Part shown: in pieces, positions 1 to 8,628 of the stretch
Position numbering within the stretch: the stretch's first letter is position 1
Layout: the number at the start of each line of letters is the position of its first letter
Source of the DNA: an uncultured beta proteobacterium
GTDB lineage: Bacteria; Pseudomonadota; Gammaproteobacteria; Burkholderiales; Burkholderiaceae
Reading direction: 5' to 3'
NCBI GenBank assembly: GCA_903935355.1
Contig: CAIZRK010000008.1
Location: 1-64,000, forward strand
DNA length: 64,000 nucleotides
Translations under genes and position numbers: made by a program
The notes under the pieces: model-generated
The model's input: the letters and a program-made list of their open reading frames with translations, nothing else
Told to the model about the DNA's origin: nothing
The model's database searches: none

Positions 1-134
1 GAGAATCGATCGATCTCAATCTCTGCAATATCTGGCTTTGCGGTGACAATCACATGGGGCACGCTTTGTGCATACACATTGCCGGCTACTAATAGTGAAG
101 CGGCGATTGCCAACTTAGTTTTATATAGATTCAT
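1..134 (-). CDS. N-terminus of a secreted or outer-membrane protein, possibly a TonB-dependent receptor (cut by window edge)
   Basis: Only the first 44 codons are inside the window. They read as a classical signal peptide (MNLYK, then a hydrophobic run ending VYAQ), followed by a mature start containing VIVTAKPDI. A short valine-rich VTA stretch right after the signal peptide is common at the start of TonB-dependent receptors, near the TonB box, so a second outer-membrane receptor of the copper cluster is the best guess. It starts 13 bases after the stop of the copper-uptake-associated gene and is probably the last or next-to-last gene of that operon. The signal peptide is clear. The receptor assignment is inference from a few residues and context. 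Confidence 0.5.
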   Translation of the reverse strand, partial: MNLYKTKLAIAASLLVAGNVYAQSVPHVIVTAKPDIAEIEIDRF

Positions 135-147
135 TTTTTATCTCAAA

Positions 148-630
148 TTAGTGTTTTGAATCAGATCCATGCTGCGTACCGTGACCCATCGTCACAACAC
201 CATCAAATGAATCCAGTTGTTTAATCTTCTGCGGGGAGAGTTTTGCCTCTTCGGTCTTGAGTTTTACTGTGATGTTGTTCGCGATTTCTTTAGAGATGCC
301 AGTCGCTGCAATAGCGCCAGAATCCTTGAATCCAGCACCGCCACAGGCAATGATTTCCCAATCAGAATGCTTTCTTCTCAGAAGTGCCCGACCACCCTTT
401 TGACCTTGAGTCCAATCCGCAAGCGCAACTTTTCCCTCAATCACAATCGGAGCGGTTTGCACCTTAAGATTGGGTTGATCAAACGTCTTTGAAATCAGCA
501 CCTTAATCTTTTCCTGAGACTCTGCCTCAGTCTGAGGGTGTGCAATAGCATTGGAAAACATGCAAATGGCTACAAATATGAATAATGAGATCTGCCTTAA
601 AAAAAGCCAATTCATTTGAATTGAAAACAT
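148..630 (-). CDS. Copper uptake system-associated periplasmic protein
   Basis: A 160-residue exported protein with a signal peptide ending NAIA-HPQ. The core motif ADWTQGQKGGRALL and the following Gly-Gly-Ala-Gly segment resemble the small family annotated as copper uptake system-associated protein, found next to TonB-type copper receptors in Burkholderiales. The C-terminus is His-rich (MGHGTQHGSDSKH), which would suit metal binding. A reading frame opens with GTG at 642, but the ATG at 630 has GGAG six bases upstream and is the better start. It sits between DUF2946 and the partial gene at the window edge, all on the minus strand. The molecular function is unknown; a periplasmic metal-handling accessory role is inferred. 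Confidence 0.75.
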   Translation of the reverse strand: MFSIQMNWLFLRQISLFIFVAICMFSNAIAHPQTEAESQEKIKVLISKTFDQPNLKVQTAPIVIEGKVALADWTQGQKGGRALLRRKHSDWEIIACGGAGFKDSGAIAATGISKEIANNITVKLKTEEAKLSPQKIKQLDSFDGVVTMGHGTQHGSDSKH

Positions 631-698
631 ATACTTCTCCACACAACATCACGACAACTTGGTTGCCAACTACATAGCTAGGCTATGCCCTAAAAGAT

Positions 699-1070
699 TT
701 AGGCTTGTGTAGGAGGTGCTGCTGAGGGAGGCATTACCCAAGCAGCAAGGGGCTTGGGAGATTGATAGAAAAGCTGTGGCAGCAAAGCCAGTGTTTGCGG
801 CGCTTGGAATGTGAGGTTCGTATTAAATGATGGAGTAATGCTTGTGTGAGCTACGCAGTATGGGCAAGGCTGAAATTCAGCACGGCTTGCCTGGTCTTCA
901 CTTTGAATATTGATCTGCAATTTACTTCCTTCAGCAGAGCAAATCTCCATCGCAAAACCCTGGCCATGCTTCGCTAGAGACACCGCTTGAGAAACTGCTG
1001 GCGCAAGCGCGCTCATTCCGATTGCTAGAGCAGCAATCCAGTGAATGAGGTGATGTTTGCGGAAATTCAT
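699..1070 (-). CDS. DUF2946 family protein (copy 1)
   Basis: A 123-residue protein with an N-terminal membrane or signal segment (HWIAALAIGMSALAPAVSQA), a central CPYC dithiol motif and a Pro-rich tail (PPSAAPPTQA). These match DUF2946, a family of small envelope proteins often encoded near copper transport genes; function unknown. A second copy at 3751-4125 has the same N-terminal pattern (MNxRKxHLxHWIA), the shared stretch SLAKHGQGF and the same CPYC, so the two are clearly paralogues. It lies 12 bases after the DsrE gene. A CPYC pair could bind copper or act in thiol chemistry; that is inference. Confidence 0.85.
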   Translation of the reverse strand: MNFRKHHLIHWIAALAIGMSALAPAVSQAVSLAKHGQGFAMEICSAEGSKLQINIQSEDQASRAEFQPCPYCVAHTSITPSFNTNLTFQAPQTLALLPQLFYQSPKPLAAWVMPPSAAPPTQA

Positions 1071-1082
1071 AATTGGATAATT

Positions 1083-1460
1083 CTATCTAGTATTTTGATG
1101 TTCCGCTCCAAGCACTACACCCTGTACTAAATTGATGCGGGTAAACCCGTGATCCCCTAAGCAAGTTGGGCAAATAATGACAGTTGCTCCGTTTGCAATT
1201 GCCTGCTTGATCGCCACTTGCTCTTTAGAAATACCTCCTGATGAGGTCTCAACCCCAAGAAGGACTGCTTTGTCATTGAGATAAATAACAATCGGATAAC
1301 CTTTTTCCGCATATTGCCGGCCCCCATCCAAAGCCATTGAGACCTTGACTGGATCATTGGTGGCAAGATTAATGTAAATAGGCTCTTTAGCTGCAAAAAC
1401 AGATAAAGGTAAAGCAATGACTGCTAGCACAGTCAATATTCTGAGTATTCTAGAAATCAT
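1083..1460 (-). CDS. DsrE-family protein with signal peptide
   Basis: A 125-residue protein. After a signal peptide ending SVFAAK comes a DsrE/DsrF-like fold: a short strand (IYINLATND), a helix with MALDGGRQYAEKG, the strand YPIVIYLND and a C-terminal CPTCLGDHG. The CxxC replaces the single cysteine of typical sulfur-relay DsrE proteins and may bind metal. The ATG has a strong GAGGGAAGCG upstream. The gene lies between the TonB receptor (36 bases away) and DUF2946 on the same strand, which ties it to copper uptake rather than cytoplasmic sulfur relay. Family membership is fairly sure; the role in this cluster is not known. Confidence 0.8.
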   Translation of the reverse strand: MISRILRILTVLAVIALPLSVFAAKEPIYINLATNDPVKVSMALDGGRQYAEKGYPIVIYLNDKAVLLGVETSSGGISKEQVAIKQAIANGATVIICPTCLGDHGFTRINLVQGVVLGAEHQNTR

Positions 1461-1496
1461 CGCTTCCCTCGTCTTTTATCTTAGGTAATTAACTGC

Positions 1497-3686
1497 TTAA
1501 AACTTCATATTGGCTGAGATATAGATAGTTCTTCCCATACCAGCAACCCCCGTACCCCAAGCTACGCCATTCATAGACATGGTGTTGCCTTGTCCTAAGT
1601 AAGCACCTCCTTGTGGCAATGCATAAAGCTTATTGAGTAAGTTCTCAATGCCAAAGTTCACACGGTATTTTTTATCATCATACGAAGCACGTAAGTTATA
1701 TAGCGAATATCCACCAGTAGCAATCTCATTTCTGACAGCATTGAGATTGGTCTTGGCCGCCACAAACTGACCTTCAACAGTATTGGTCCAATTTGCCCCT
1801 AAATACTGAACAAAACCTACTTTTCCATTAAGAGGCATGATGTTGTACAAATTTCCACCGGTAGTCACGTTTTGACCGCGCGTGTATGAAGCGATACCAG
1901 TCATTTGGAACTGACCTAATTGAGGTAGCTTGCCCAACATCACATTGCCTGATAAATCTAAGCCATAGAGTTGTGCATCTTGGTTGGCGTACTTCAGCAC
2001 ATTAAATTGATTTGATTTACAAGGCGCTGTAGATGATGAGGTATTGCAAATCGCATCAATATAGTTACTGACATAGGTGTAATAAGGATTTGTTTTAAAT
2101 CCCCAGAATTCTTTATTAGCATCATGCCAGTCACTAGCTAAACTCACGGTATTGGCCACTTCTGGTGCTAGAGTCACACTGCCAACGTATCCGTTACCAT
2201 CACCAACAAAGTTATTCATGATTGCAGACATGGGTGAAGTAGACCAAGAGTAACGCTCATAAAGATTGGGGGATCTGGTTTTGCGTGAGTAACCAGCCTC
2301 ATAATTTTGATTGTTATCAGGTTTGTATCTTGAAAGCGCAGTTAAGTCCCAGTTGTAATCCGTTTGTTGATGCTTTTGGGCATTAAAGGCATTTGCATCT
2401 CGAAGGTAATTGGTTTTCATCATACCCATTCCATTTGCATTGCTATACCCCTGTACATCACCTGCATTAGCTGCTACTTGCTCGACACGAACGCCGCCTA
2501 AGCTCATCCACTCTTTAGACCACTGCTGTTCTAGCTCACCAAAAAGCGCTAGTCGATCTCTAGTGCCGTTGCTGATATTTTCAAAGGTGTTTGGACTCAT
2601 CATGCCATTGGGCTTTGATGATGTTGGTGGCCACCAGTCGTTCAACTTGTATCCCTGCCACTCAGTTCCCACTCTTGCCAATTGGGTTTCTGAGATAGGC
2701 AGAGTACCTTTAATGATTGCCCCATTGGTAGAGCTAGAAGTCAACATAGGCATGGCTGGTGAGGTTCTTGCGCCAACGTTATCATCCATTTGATGGTTAA
2801 CCATTTGGTTATAGGCTTGAGCCTCCAAAGTTCCCCAATCATATTTACCGGTGTACTTTAAATTAAATTGAGCAGCAATATTTTTGGTCATATCCATCCG
2901 TTGGTTGGCATATCCTTCAAACGGAATAAATTGATAACCTGCCTTAAATTCAACAAGATGATTATCTTTTTGCCAAGCTAAGGAAAGCTGTTGATTGGTG
3001 GCAATATATTTGGTAGCTCCAACTGTACTTGGGGAGATACCATTTCCGGCTGGCTTAAAATTTCCACCAGCAGTGTAATTGCCTGCTTTTGTAGAATTGA
3101 CTGTGTAGTTAGCACTAAATTCATCGCCAGCAGCAGTTAGGTTTAAGTTCCCAGAAATAGCACTACCGTTGCTACTATAAGAAGCACCGATTTCACCTTG
3201 CTGGAGTGACTCACCCTTATTAGCAAATACTGGAGGTAAGGATTGAACTGAAACAACCCCACCTAAGCTATCACCTCCTGAACTCACTGGTGAAAGCCCC
3301 GTAATCACTTTCACACTCGCTATATTTGATGGACTAATATAAGAAAGGGGTGAGTTCATATGGTTAGGACAAGACGATAGAAGATCTAACCCATCCACCT
3401 TTGTGCGTACACGATCATCGCCAAGACCATGAATCACGGGCAATCCAGAAACGCCACCGCCGGTATACATACTCACACCCGGAATATTCAGAATGAGCGC
3501 AGCCGTATTATTTGTCATGGCTCGCTGTTGATCTAATTGAGAACCCGAGAGTGTAGTTTGAGTAAGTGGGGCCTCTTGTATTCCTGTCACAGTTAAAGTA
3601 TCAATACGTGGGCTAACCTGCGCATATGCCTCTGAAAGCATTAGTGAGGCCACCAACGCTATAGGCGTAATTTTTATTAATTTCAT
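1497..3686 (-). CDS. TonB-dependent copper receptor, OprC/NosA type
   Basis: A 729-residue outer-membrane receptor with signal peptide (ending EAYAQ), a TonB-box-like DTLTVTG, plug domain and 22-strand barrel ending in aromatic YISANMKF. It carries the methionine-thiol copper site known from Pseudomonas OprC: CPNHM (C106 and M110, a CxxxM) and NHQM (H298 and M300, an HxM). Met-rich loops (MNGMGMMKTN; NGMMSPN) are also present. The frame is open to 3719, but the ATG at 3686 directly precedes the signal peptide and has GGTGAT upstream. It sits between a DUF2946 gene and the DsrE gene. It most likely imports copper across the outer membrane, powered by TonB. Confidence 0.92.
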   Translation of the reverse strand: MKLIKITPIALVASLMLSEAYAQVSPRIDTLTVTGIQEAPLTQTTLSGSQLDQQRAMTNNTAALILNIPGVSMYTGGGVSGLPVIHGLGDDRVRTKVDGLDLLSSCPNHMNSPLSYISPSNIASVKVITGLSPVSSGGDSLGGVVSVQSLPPVFANKGESLQQGEIGASYSSNGSAISGNLNLTAAGDEFSANYTVNSTKAGNYTAGGNFKPAGNGISPSTVGATKYIATNQQLSLAWQKDNHLVEFKAGYQFIPFEGYANQRMDMTKNIAAQFNLKYTGKYDWGTLEAQAYNQMVNHQMDDNVGARTSPAMPMLTSSSTNGAIIKGTLPISETQLARVGTEWQGYKLNDWWPPTSSKPNGMMSPNTFENISNGTRDRLALFGELEQQWSKEWMSLGGVRVEQVAANAGDVQGYSNANGMGMMKTNYLRDANAFNAQKHQQTDYNWDLTALSRYKPDNNQNYEAGYSRKTRSPNLYERYSWSTSPMSAIMNNFVGDGNGYVGSVTLAPEVANTVSLASDWHDANKEFWGFKTNPYYTYVSNYIDAICNTSSSTAPCKSNQFNVLKYANQDAQLYGLDLSGNVMLGKLPQLGQFQMTGIASYTRGQNVTTGGNLYNIMPLNGKVGFVQYLGANWTNTVEGQFVAAKTNLNAVRNEIATGGYSLYNLRASYDDKKYRVNFGIENLLNKLYALPQGGAYLGQGNTMSMNGVAWGTGVAGMGRTIYISANMKF

Positions 3687-3750
3687 TTTTATCACCAAAA
3701 CAATGACCAATCTGGTCAATTACAAAACCCAAAAATGGGGTGAAGTATTG

Positions 3751-4125
3751 TTAGGTGATGCTAGGAGGCGCTGCTGAAGGAGGAGTAATCCAAACAGTCA
3801 GTCGTTTAGGTGATTGATAAAAGAGCTCTGGAAACAGCGCAAAAGATTGCGGTGCATGAAACTTTACATTGGCGCTAAAAGTGGGTACGAAGTCGCTATG
3901 GCTTACACAATAGGGGCAAGGCTGGATTGGCTCAGTTTGATCTGAAGAATTATCTCCCTGCATACTGATGTTCAGTTTGCTGCCATCAGTAGAACAAACC
4001 TCCATCACAAAACCTTGACCATGCTTGGCAAGCGAAACTGCCTGTGTGACAGCTGGCGCAAGTGCACTCATCACGATAGCCAAAATGGCAATCCAGTGAA
4101 CGAGGTGGCTTTTGCGAGAATTCAT
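3751..4125 (-). CDS. DUF2946 family protein (copy 2)
   Basis: A 124-residue paralogue of the protein at 699-1070. The two share the N-terminal MNxRKxHLxHWIA membrane segment, SLAKHGQGF, CPYC and a C-terminal PPSAAPP tail. The frame extends upstream to 4161, but that extension would run into the preceding terminator hairpin, and the ATG at 4125 aligns with the start of the other copy. It is the first gene of the copper cluster in transcription order, 64 bases before the TonB receptor. The CPYC motif and the position next to an OprC-type receptor suggest a copper-related envelope role, not demonstrated for the family. Confidence 0.85.
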   Translation of the reverse strand: MNSRKSHLVHWIAILAIVMSALAPAVTQAVSLAKHGQGFVMEVCSTDGSKLNISMQGDNSSDQTEPIQPCPYCVSHSDFVPTFSANVKFHAPQSFALFPELFYQSPKRLTVWITPPSAAPPSIT

Positions 4126-4161
4126 GATGGTAAATTTTAGCGGAGATTCTTTTTTTCCCAT

Positions 4162-4184
4162 AAAAAAGGGGCTTGCGCCCCCTT
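4162..4184 (-). terminator. Intrinsic terminator after tctA
   Basis: Read on the minus strand, GGGGC-GCAA-GCCCC is followed at once by TTTTTT, a compact rho-independent terminator. It lies about 65 bases after the tctA stop codon and separates the tctCBA unit from the copper cluster downstream. Confidence 0.75.
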
Positions 4185-4250
4185 CTCTTTGCTAAATCTT
4201 CGTTTTTGACTAGCTCAGCGGTATTTTTTCTTACTTTTTAACTCTTGAGC

Positions 4251-5750
4251 TTATGCTGCAACTGCCTTTTTCTTGCCAAACACCTTGCCAAACAATGGCC
4301 AGAGGAGCAATACCAGAGCAAGTCCAGTAATACTGCCCACTAAATAGTTCGAGAAAAATACATCGACACTACCTTGAGACATCAACATGGATTGACGGAA
4401 AGAGTCTTCCGCACGGTCCCCTAAGACCAAGGCTAAGACCATCGGCGCCATTGGGTAGTTTAGCTTTTTAAAGATGTAGCCAAGTACCCCAAAGCCCATC
4501 ATCAACCAAATATCAAAGCTAGCGTTATGAACGGTATAGGCACCTACTGCACAAATCACAATAATGACTGGAGCAATGATAGAGAACGGAATTCTCAAGA
4601 TAGAGGCAAACAAAGGGACGCAAGTGAGCACCACAAACAAGCCGGCCAAGTTACCTAAGTACATACTAGCAATCAAGCCCCATACAAAGTCTGGTTTTTC
4701 AACAAAGAGCAATGGTCCTGGTTGCAAGCCCCAGATCAACAAGCCACCGAGCAACACCGCCGCTGTTGGTGATCCTGGAATACCCAATGACAACATTGGT
4801 AATAAGGCAGCAGTGCCAGCAGCGTGAGCTGCGGTTTCTGGGGCAACAATGCCCTCCATCTCACCTTTACCAAAGTTTTCACTATTCTTAGAAACCCGTT
4901 TAGCCACGCCATAAGACATAAATGATGCTGGGGTGGCTCCTCCCGGAGTAATGCCCATCCAGCAACCGATTAAGCAACTGCGCAAGGATGTAGCCCAGTA
5001 CTTAGGCAATTTAGCCCAAGTCTCAAAAACCACTTGACGACGAATCTTTGCTGCCGCGCCATGGAAAGCTAAGCCCTCCTCCATCGAGAGCAAGATCTCA
5101 CCAATACCAAAGAGCCCGATTACGGCGATCAAGAAATCAAAACCACGCATCAACTCATGATTACCAAATGTCAGGCGCAGTTGACCTGTCACCGTATCCA
5201 TTCCTACGGTAGCCAAAGCAAAACCAAGCATCATCGCTGAAATCGTCTTAAAGGGTGAGCCTTTATTCATTCCCACAAAGCTACAGAAGGTCAGTAGGTA
5301 GACTGAGAAGAACTCCGGGGGCCCAAATTGCAAGGCGAACTTAGCCACTAGGGGGGCTAAGAAGGTGATCATCACAATAGCAAAGAAGGCACCCACAAAA
5401 GAGGATGTAAAAGCTGCTGTTAAGGCCTCGCCCGCTTTACCATTACGAGCCATAGGGTAACCATCAAAGGTAGTCGCAACCGACCAGGGCTCACCAGGAA
5501 TATTAAAGAGTACTGATGTAATCGCACCCCCAAATAGAGCGCCCCAATAAATACAAGAGAGCATGATGATGGCTGAAGTAGGTGGCATCGTGAACGTTAA
5601 AGGCAGCAAAATTGCAATGCCGTTGGCGCCACCTAAACCTGGCAATACTCCAATAATCACGCCCAGAGTCACACCAACCAACATTAACAGTAAGTTAAAG
5701 GGTGACATGGCAACGGCAAAGCCGCCAAATAGTGCGTTAATTTCTTCCAA
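4251..5750 (-). CDS. tctA: Tripartite tricarboxylate transporter, large membrane subunit TctA
   Basis: A 499-residue integral membrane protein with about ten to twelve hydrophobic segments. Family signatures include the Gly-rich motif near residue 30 (GVLPGLGGANGIA) and its repeat near residue 265 (GITPGGATPASFMSYG). TctA forms the translocation channel of the sodium-driven TTT system. The start is TTG with GGAG upstream at good spacing; no ATG in this stretch fits better. It is the last gene of tctC-tctB-tctA and is followed by a clear terminator. The substrate (citrate, another tri- or dicarboxylate, or an aromatic acid) cannot be told from the permease. Confidence 0.95.
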   Translation of the reverse strand: MEEINALFGGFAVAMSPFNLLLMLVGVTLGVIIGVLPGLGGANGIAILLPLTFTMPPTSAIIMLSCIYWGALFGGAITSVLFNIPGEPWSVATTFDGYPMARNGKAGEALTAAFTSSFVGAFFAIVMITFLAPLVAKFALQFGPPEFFSVYLLTFCSFVGMNKGSPFKTISAMMLGFALATVGMDTVTGQLRLTFGNHELMRGFDFLIAVIGLFGIGEILLSMEEGLAFHGAAAKIRRQVVFETWAKLPKYWATSLRSCLIGCWMGITPGGATPASFMSYGVAKRVSKNSENFGKGEMEGIVAPETAAHAAGTAALLPMLSLGIPGSPTAAVLLGGLLIWGLQPGPLLFVEKPDFVWGLIASMYLGNLAGLFVVLTCVPLFASILRIPFSIIAPVIIVICAVGAYTVHNASFDIWLMMGFGVLGYIFKKLNYPMAPMVLALVLGDRAEDSFRQSMLMSQGSVDVFFSNYLVGSITGLALVLLLWPLFGKVFGKKKAVAA

Positions 5751-5796
5751 CTTACTCTCCTTCTTTTTTAATTTTTATAATTTTTTTATTATTCTT

Positions 5797-6324
5797 TTAG
5801 TTAACACCAATAAATTCGAGCGGGTTAAACCATGAGCCGTGTGGCAATGGCACCTGAAACCAGTACTCAAACATGAGATACAAAGATGCGCTTACACCCA
5901 CCGCTACCCCAATAGCTTTCCATGCTGGATATTTACCAAGCCAAATCATGAAGACGGCGATATAAACCACTGCAGAAACATAAATACCAATTAACTGCAC
6001 ACCCAAAACAAATACGATAGCGGGTAACAATACTGCCATCACCTGCTTAAAAGCCTCTTTGTTTACAAACGATTCTGTTTTCTTTTTCTTATTCACAATC
6101 GCAGATTGGTAAAGCGTAATGGAACTCGAAAGCAAAATGATCAGACTAATGTAAAAAGGAAAATAGCCTGCTTCTGGGCCATCACTGCCCCAGCTAGCGC
6201 CTAATTTAAGACTTCCGGTCATGACCACCAAACCCACAGTAATAAACAAGAGGGAGGTAATGATATCCATCGCCCTTACGCTGATAACTGAGTCTTGATT
6301 TGAATTATTGGTTTGTTCAGACAT
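5797..6324 (-). CDS. tctB: Tripartite tricarboxylate transporter, small membrane subunit TctB
   Basis: A 175-residue protein with four predicted membrane helices, the usual size for TctB. It has the family-typical early GSWGSDGPEAGYFPFYI loop after the first helix and a C-terminal LPHGSW. TctB supports TctA in the membrane and is poorly conserved in sequence, so the call rests on topology, that motif and its place between tctC and tctA (46 bases before tctA). It is separated from tctC by a strong hairpin, which should lower permease expression relative to the binding protein. Confidence 0.92.
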   Translation of the reverse strand: MSEQTNNSNQDSVISVRAMDIITSLLFITVGLVVMTGSLKLGASWGSDGPEAGYFPFYISLIILLSSSITLYQSAIVNKKKKTESFVNKEAFKQVMAVLLPAIVFVLGVQLIGIYVSAVVYIAVFMIWLGKYPAWKAIGVAVGVSASLYLMFEYWFQVPLPHGSWFNPLEFIGVN

Positions 6325-6393
6325 ATGCTTAGATCGCTAATAAAAGGATTAATGAATACTGCTGCACTGGCTTGATGAGGGTGATCGATCTCA

Positions 6394-6423
6394 AAAAATA
6401 GGACCTTCACCAGAAGGTCCTAT
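6394..6423 (-). terminator. Hairpin with T-tract between tctC and tctB
   Basis: A perfect 11-base-pair stem (ATAGGACCTTC paired with GAAGGTCCTAT, four-base loop) is followed on the minus strand by TTTTTT. It lies just after the tctC stop and about 70 bases before tctB. It can act as a partial terminator or as an mRNA-stabilising 3' hairpin, giving more binding protein than permease, as is common in such operons. Confidence 0.75.
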
Positions 6424-6437
6424 CACCACACCCATGC

Positions 6438-7442
6438 TTACTTAGCTAAGAAACCTGCTTCAGTCATTAACTGTTTATGCAGGACTTCATTTAAGGTCAA
6501 CCAATTAGTGAACTCTTTGCCAGTCATGAAAGTTTGGTTAAATGCACCATCAGCCATGAACTTTTTCCACTCTGGAGTTGCACGTACCTTTTTGAACAAT
6601 TCGACATAAAAATCAACTTGTTCTTGGGTAACACCAGGCGCCATAAAAATACCACGCAACATCACATAGTCAGTTGGTACGCCTACCTCTTTACATGTTG
6701 GTACGTCATACCAAGATTGGGTTTCTGTAATCTTATCTTTGTATGGCATCCGAGTGTCGTCAAATACACACAAGGCACGTAATTTATTAGCGCGCCACTG
6801 AGCTACTGCTTCTATAGGATTGTTCACAGAAGAATCAATGTGATTACCCACAAGTTGAACAGCAACATCACCACCCCCTTTAAATGGGATGTAAGTGAAC
6901 TTTGCACCGGTAGCTTTTTCAAGGGCAACCGTAATGATTTGATCTTCTTGTTTAGAGCCAGTACCACCCATCTTAAATTTACCTGGCCCTGCTGCTTTAG
7001 CGGCATCGATATATTCTTTGGCTGTCTTATAAGGCTTATCTGCGTTATCCCACAATACAAACTGATCTAGCGCCAACATCGCCACTGGGGTAATGTCTTT
7101 CCAGTTAAAGGGAACACCAGTTGCCAATGGGGTAGTAAACAAGTTAGACAACGTAATAACAATCTTGTTTGGATCGCCCTTAGCATCTTTGATGGCCAAA
7201 AAGCCTTCAGCGCCGGCACCAGCAGACTTATTTACTGGAATGATGGCTTGCTTCATTAAATTATTTTTAGTGATGATGCCCTGGATCATCCGAGCCATTT
7301 GATCAGCTCCGCCTCCTGGGCCAGCGGGAATAATAAACTCTACTGGCTTAGTAGGCTCCCAAGCAGCAAATGCAGGTGAAACTCCAGTTACACCGAGGGC
7401 TAATGCGGTGGAAATCAAAGCCCCTTTTAATTTCATTTTCAT
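6438..7442 (-). CDS. tctC: Periplasmic solute-binding protein TctC (Bug family)
   Basis: A 334-residue binding protein. The signal peptide ends PAFAAWEP; the mature part starts with the Bug-family PVEFIIPAGPGGGADQMAR, the phosphate-like loop that grips the substrate carboxylate. A DI-type helix and GFLAIKDAKGDP follow. The frame is open to 7544, but the ATG at 7442 has GGAGG at ideal distance and begins a proper signal peptide. It is the first gene of the tct operon. Bug proteins bind tricarboxylates, dicarboxylates, nicotinate or aromatic acids; the ligand here cannot be read from sequence alone. Confidence 0.94.
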   Translation of the reverse strand: MKMKLKGALISTALALGVTGVSPAFAAWEPTKPVEFIIPAGPGGGADQMARMIQGIITKNNLMKQAIIPVNKSAGAGAEGFLAIKDAKGDPNKIVITLSNLFTTPLATGVPFNWKDITPVAMLALDQFVLWDNADKPYKTAKEYIDAAKAAGPGKFKMGGTGSKQEDQIITVALEKATGAKFTYIPFKGGGDVAVQLVGNHIDSSVNNPIEAVAQWRANKLRALCVFDDTRMPYKDKITETQSWYDVPTCKEVGVPTDYVMLRGIFMAPGVTQEQVDFYVELFKKVRATPEWKKFMADGAFNQTFMTGKEFTNWLTLNEVLHKQLMTEAGFLAK

Positions 7443-7653
7443 GAACGCTCCTCCAAAATTTGGTATACCAATATTACTTTGGCTTTTATTTGTTATGTGA
7501 GGATTTTTAAACAAGAATTCAAAGCAAGTCTTGATTGCCATCAATATTTTCTAAATCAATTATTAGGGGTAACGCTATCTAATGAGTGTTTACCCTAGTA
7601 AAGCCATTTAATCGCCACCAAAAGCGCATAAAAATCAGTGGAATCAATCCAAC

Positions 7654-8424
7654 TTATTGATAAAACTGCTTATTTGCAGCCTCAAGCAAAACATCGACTT
7701 CACCTGTTTTAACCGTTTTCGCTATTGCTTTTGAGAAGCCCGCTTCGAGTGAGGCATAGCATTTTGATTTTTTAGAAAACGCAACAAACATATCTGCAGT
7801 AAGCACATTCTTTGGTAGGAATTCAATCTTGGCAAGAATGTTTAATTTCTGAGCTTCCATCTTTCCTGGATACCTGCCAATGATGAGGTAGTCAGCCTGC
7901 TTATTTAATAATTGTGCAAAGGCTTTATCGACACCATCTGATCTTGCAACCGTTAACTTTTCTTTCATATAGGCATCAAATTGAGTGCCATAACTCTCGC
8001 CAAGGTTCGTTACCCCTTTTTTATTCTGAAGATCTGACCATTGTGTAAATGGCAACGCCTCTCCTTTTCTGATAACAATAGATACCGGATCAAGCATATA
8101 GGGCGGCTCGATATAGTGCATATAGGTCTTGCGGGTTTGATCTTGATATATTCCAAAAATAACATCGGCCCGACCTTCTTTGATTGCTTCTTGGGCTTTT
8201 TCCCAAGTTCCAAAATTAACAGAGCTCACTTTTTTCACCTTCAGCTCTTTCGCAATTTGCTCAACCATCTTAGGGGATGCCCCAATAATTTGATTTCCTA
8301 ATGCCCATGCCACTGGGGGGTAGGCTGGATGGCCTGTAATAATTAAGGTATCGCATGGCTCACTTGAATAAGCGTAGTTGCAGGTGGCAAAACAATAAAT
8401 AAAAATAAAGAGTAATTTTTTCAT
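7654..8424 (-). CDS. Orphan periplasmic solute-binding protein (SBP_bac_3 type)
   Basis: A 256-residue protein with signal peptide (MKKLLFIFIYCFATCNYAYSS) and the two-lobed fold of family 3 extracellular binding proteins: HPAYPPVAW in lobe 1, GRADVIFGIYQDQTRK at the lobe junction and SYGTQFDAYM in lobe 2. These proteins usually bind polar amino acids for ABC importers, but no ABC permease or ATPase is adjacent. The arginine of the usual carboxylate clamp is not obvious, so it could bind another ligand or act as a sensor. It stands alone between tctC and tRNA-Thr. Confidence 0.82.
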   Translation of the reverse strand: MKKLLFIFIYCFATCNYAYSSEPCDTLIITGHPAYPPVAWALGNQIIGASPKMVEQIAKELKVKKVSSVNFGTWEKAQEAIKEGRADVIFGIYQDQTRKTYMHYIEPPYMLDPVSIVIRKGEALPFTQWSDLQNKKGVTNLGESYGTQFDAYMKEKLTVARSDGVDKAFAQLLNKQADYLIIGRYPGKMEAQKLNILAKIEFLPKNVLTADMFVAFSKKSKCYASLEAGFSKAIAKTVKTGEVDVLLEAANKQFYQ

Positions 8425-8501
8425 TGGTAATCAGTAGCCCTAATTAAATAGCGGTAATGGAAGTCAATACAATAACCTTCACTAAGCACTCAAAGTCTAG
8501 G

Positions 8502-8577
8502 TGGTGCCGCTTGCCGGAATCGAACTGGCGACCTTTTCATTACGAATGAACTGCTCTACCAACTGAGCTAAAGCGGC
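8502..8577 (-). tRNA. tRNA-Thr (anticodon CGU)
   Basis: On the minus strand this folds as a 76-base cloverleaf: acceptor GCCGCTT with AAGCGGC, D arm GCTC-AGTTGGTA-GAGC, anticodon loop TTCGTAA, T arm GCCAG-TTCGATT-CCGGC and an encoded ACCA end. Anticodon CGU reads the threonine codon ACG. The imperfect first pair of the anticodon stem (G-A) also occurs in E. coli tRNA-Thr(CGU), as I recall it. It stands alone between the solute-binding protein gene and DUF1854. Confidence 0.97.
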
Positions 8578-8628
8578 GGTGTAGGGCTATGTTACTAGTC
8601 TTTTAGGCACTTATCTTGAGTCCTCATT

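Noticed and set aside
217-492. A 91-codon plus-strand frame
   Set aside because: It is antisense to the copper-associated gene, which has a signal peptide and family motifs.
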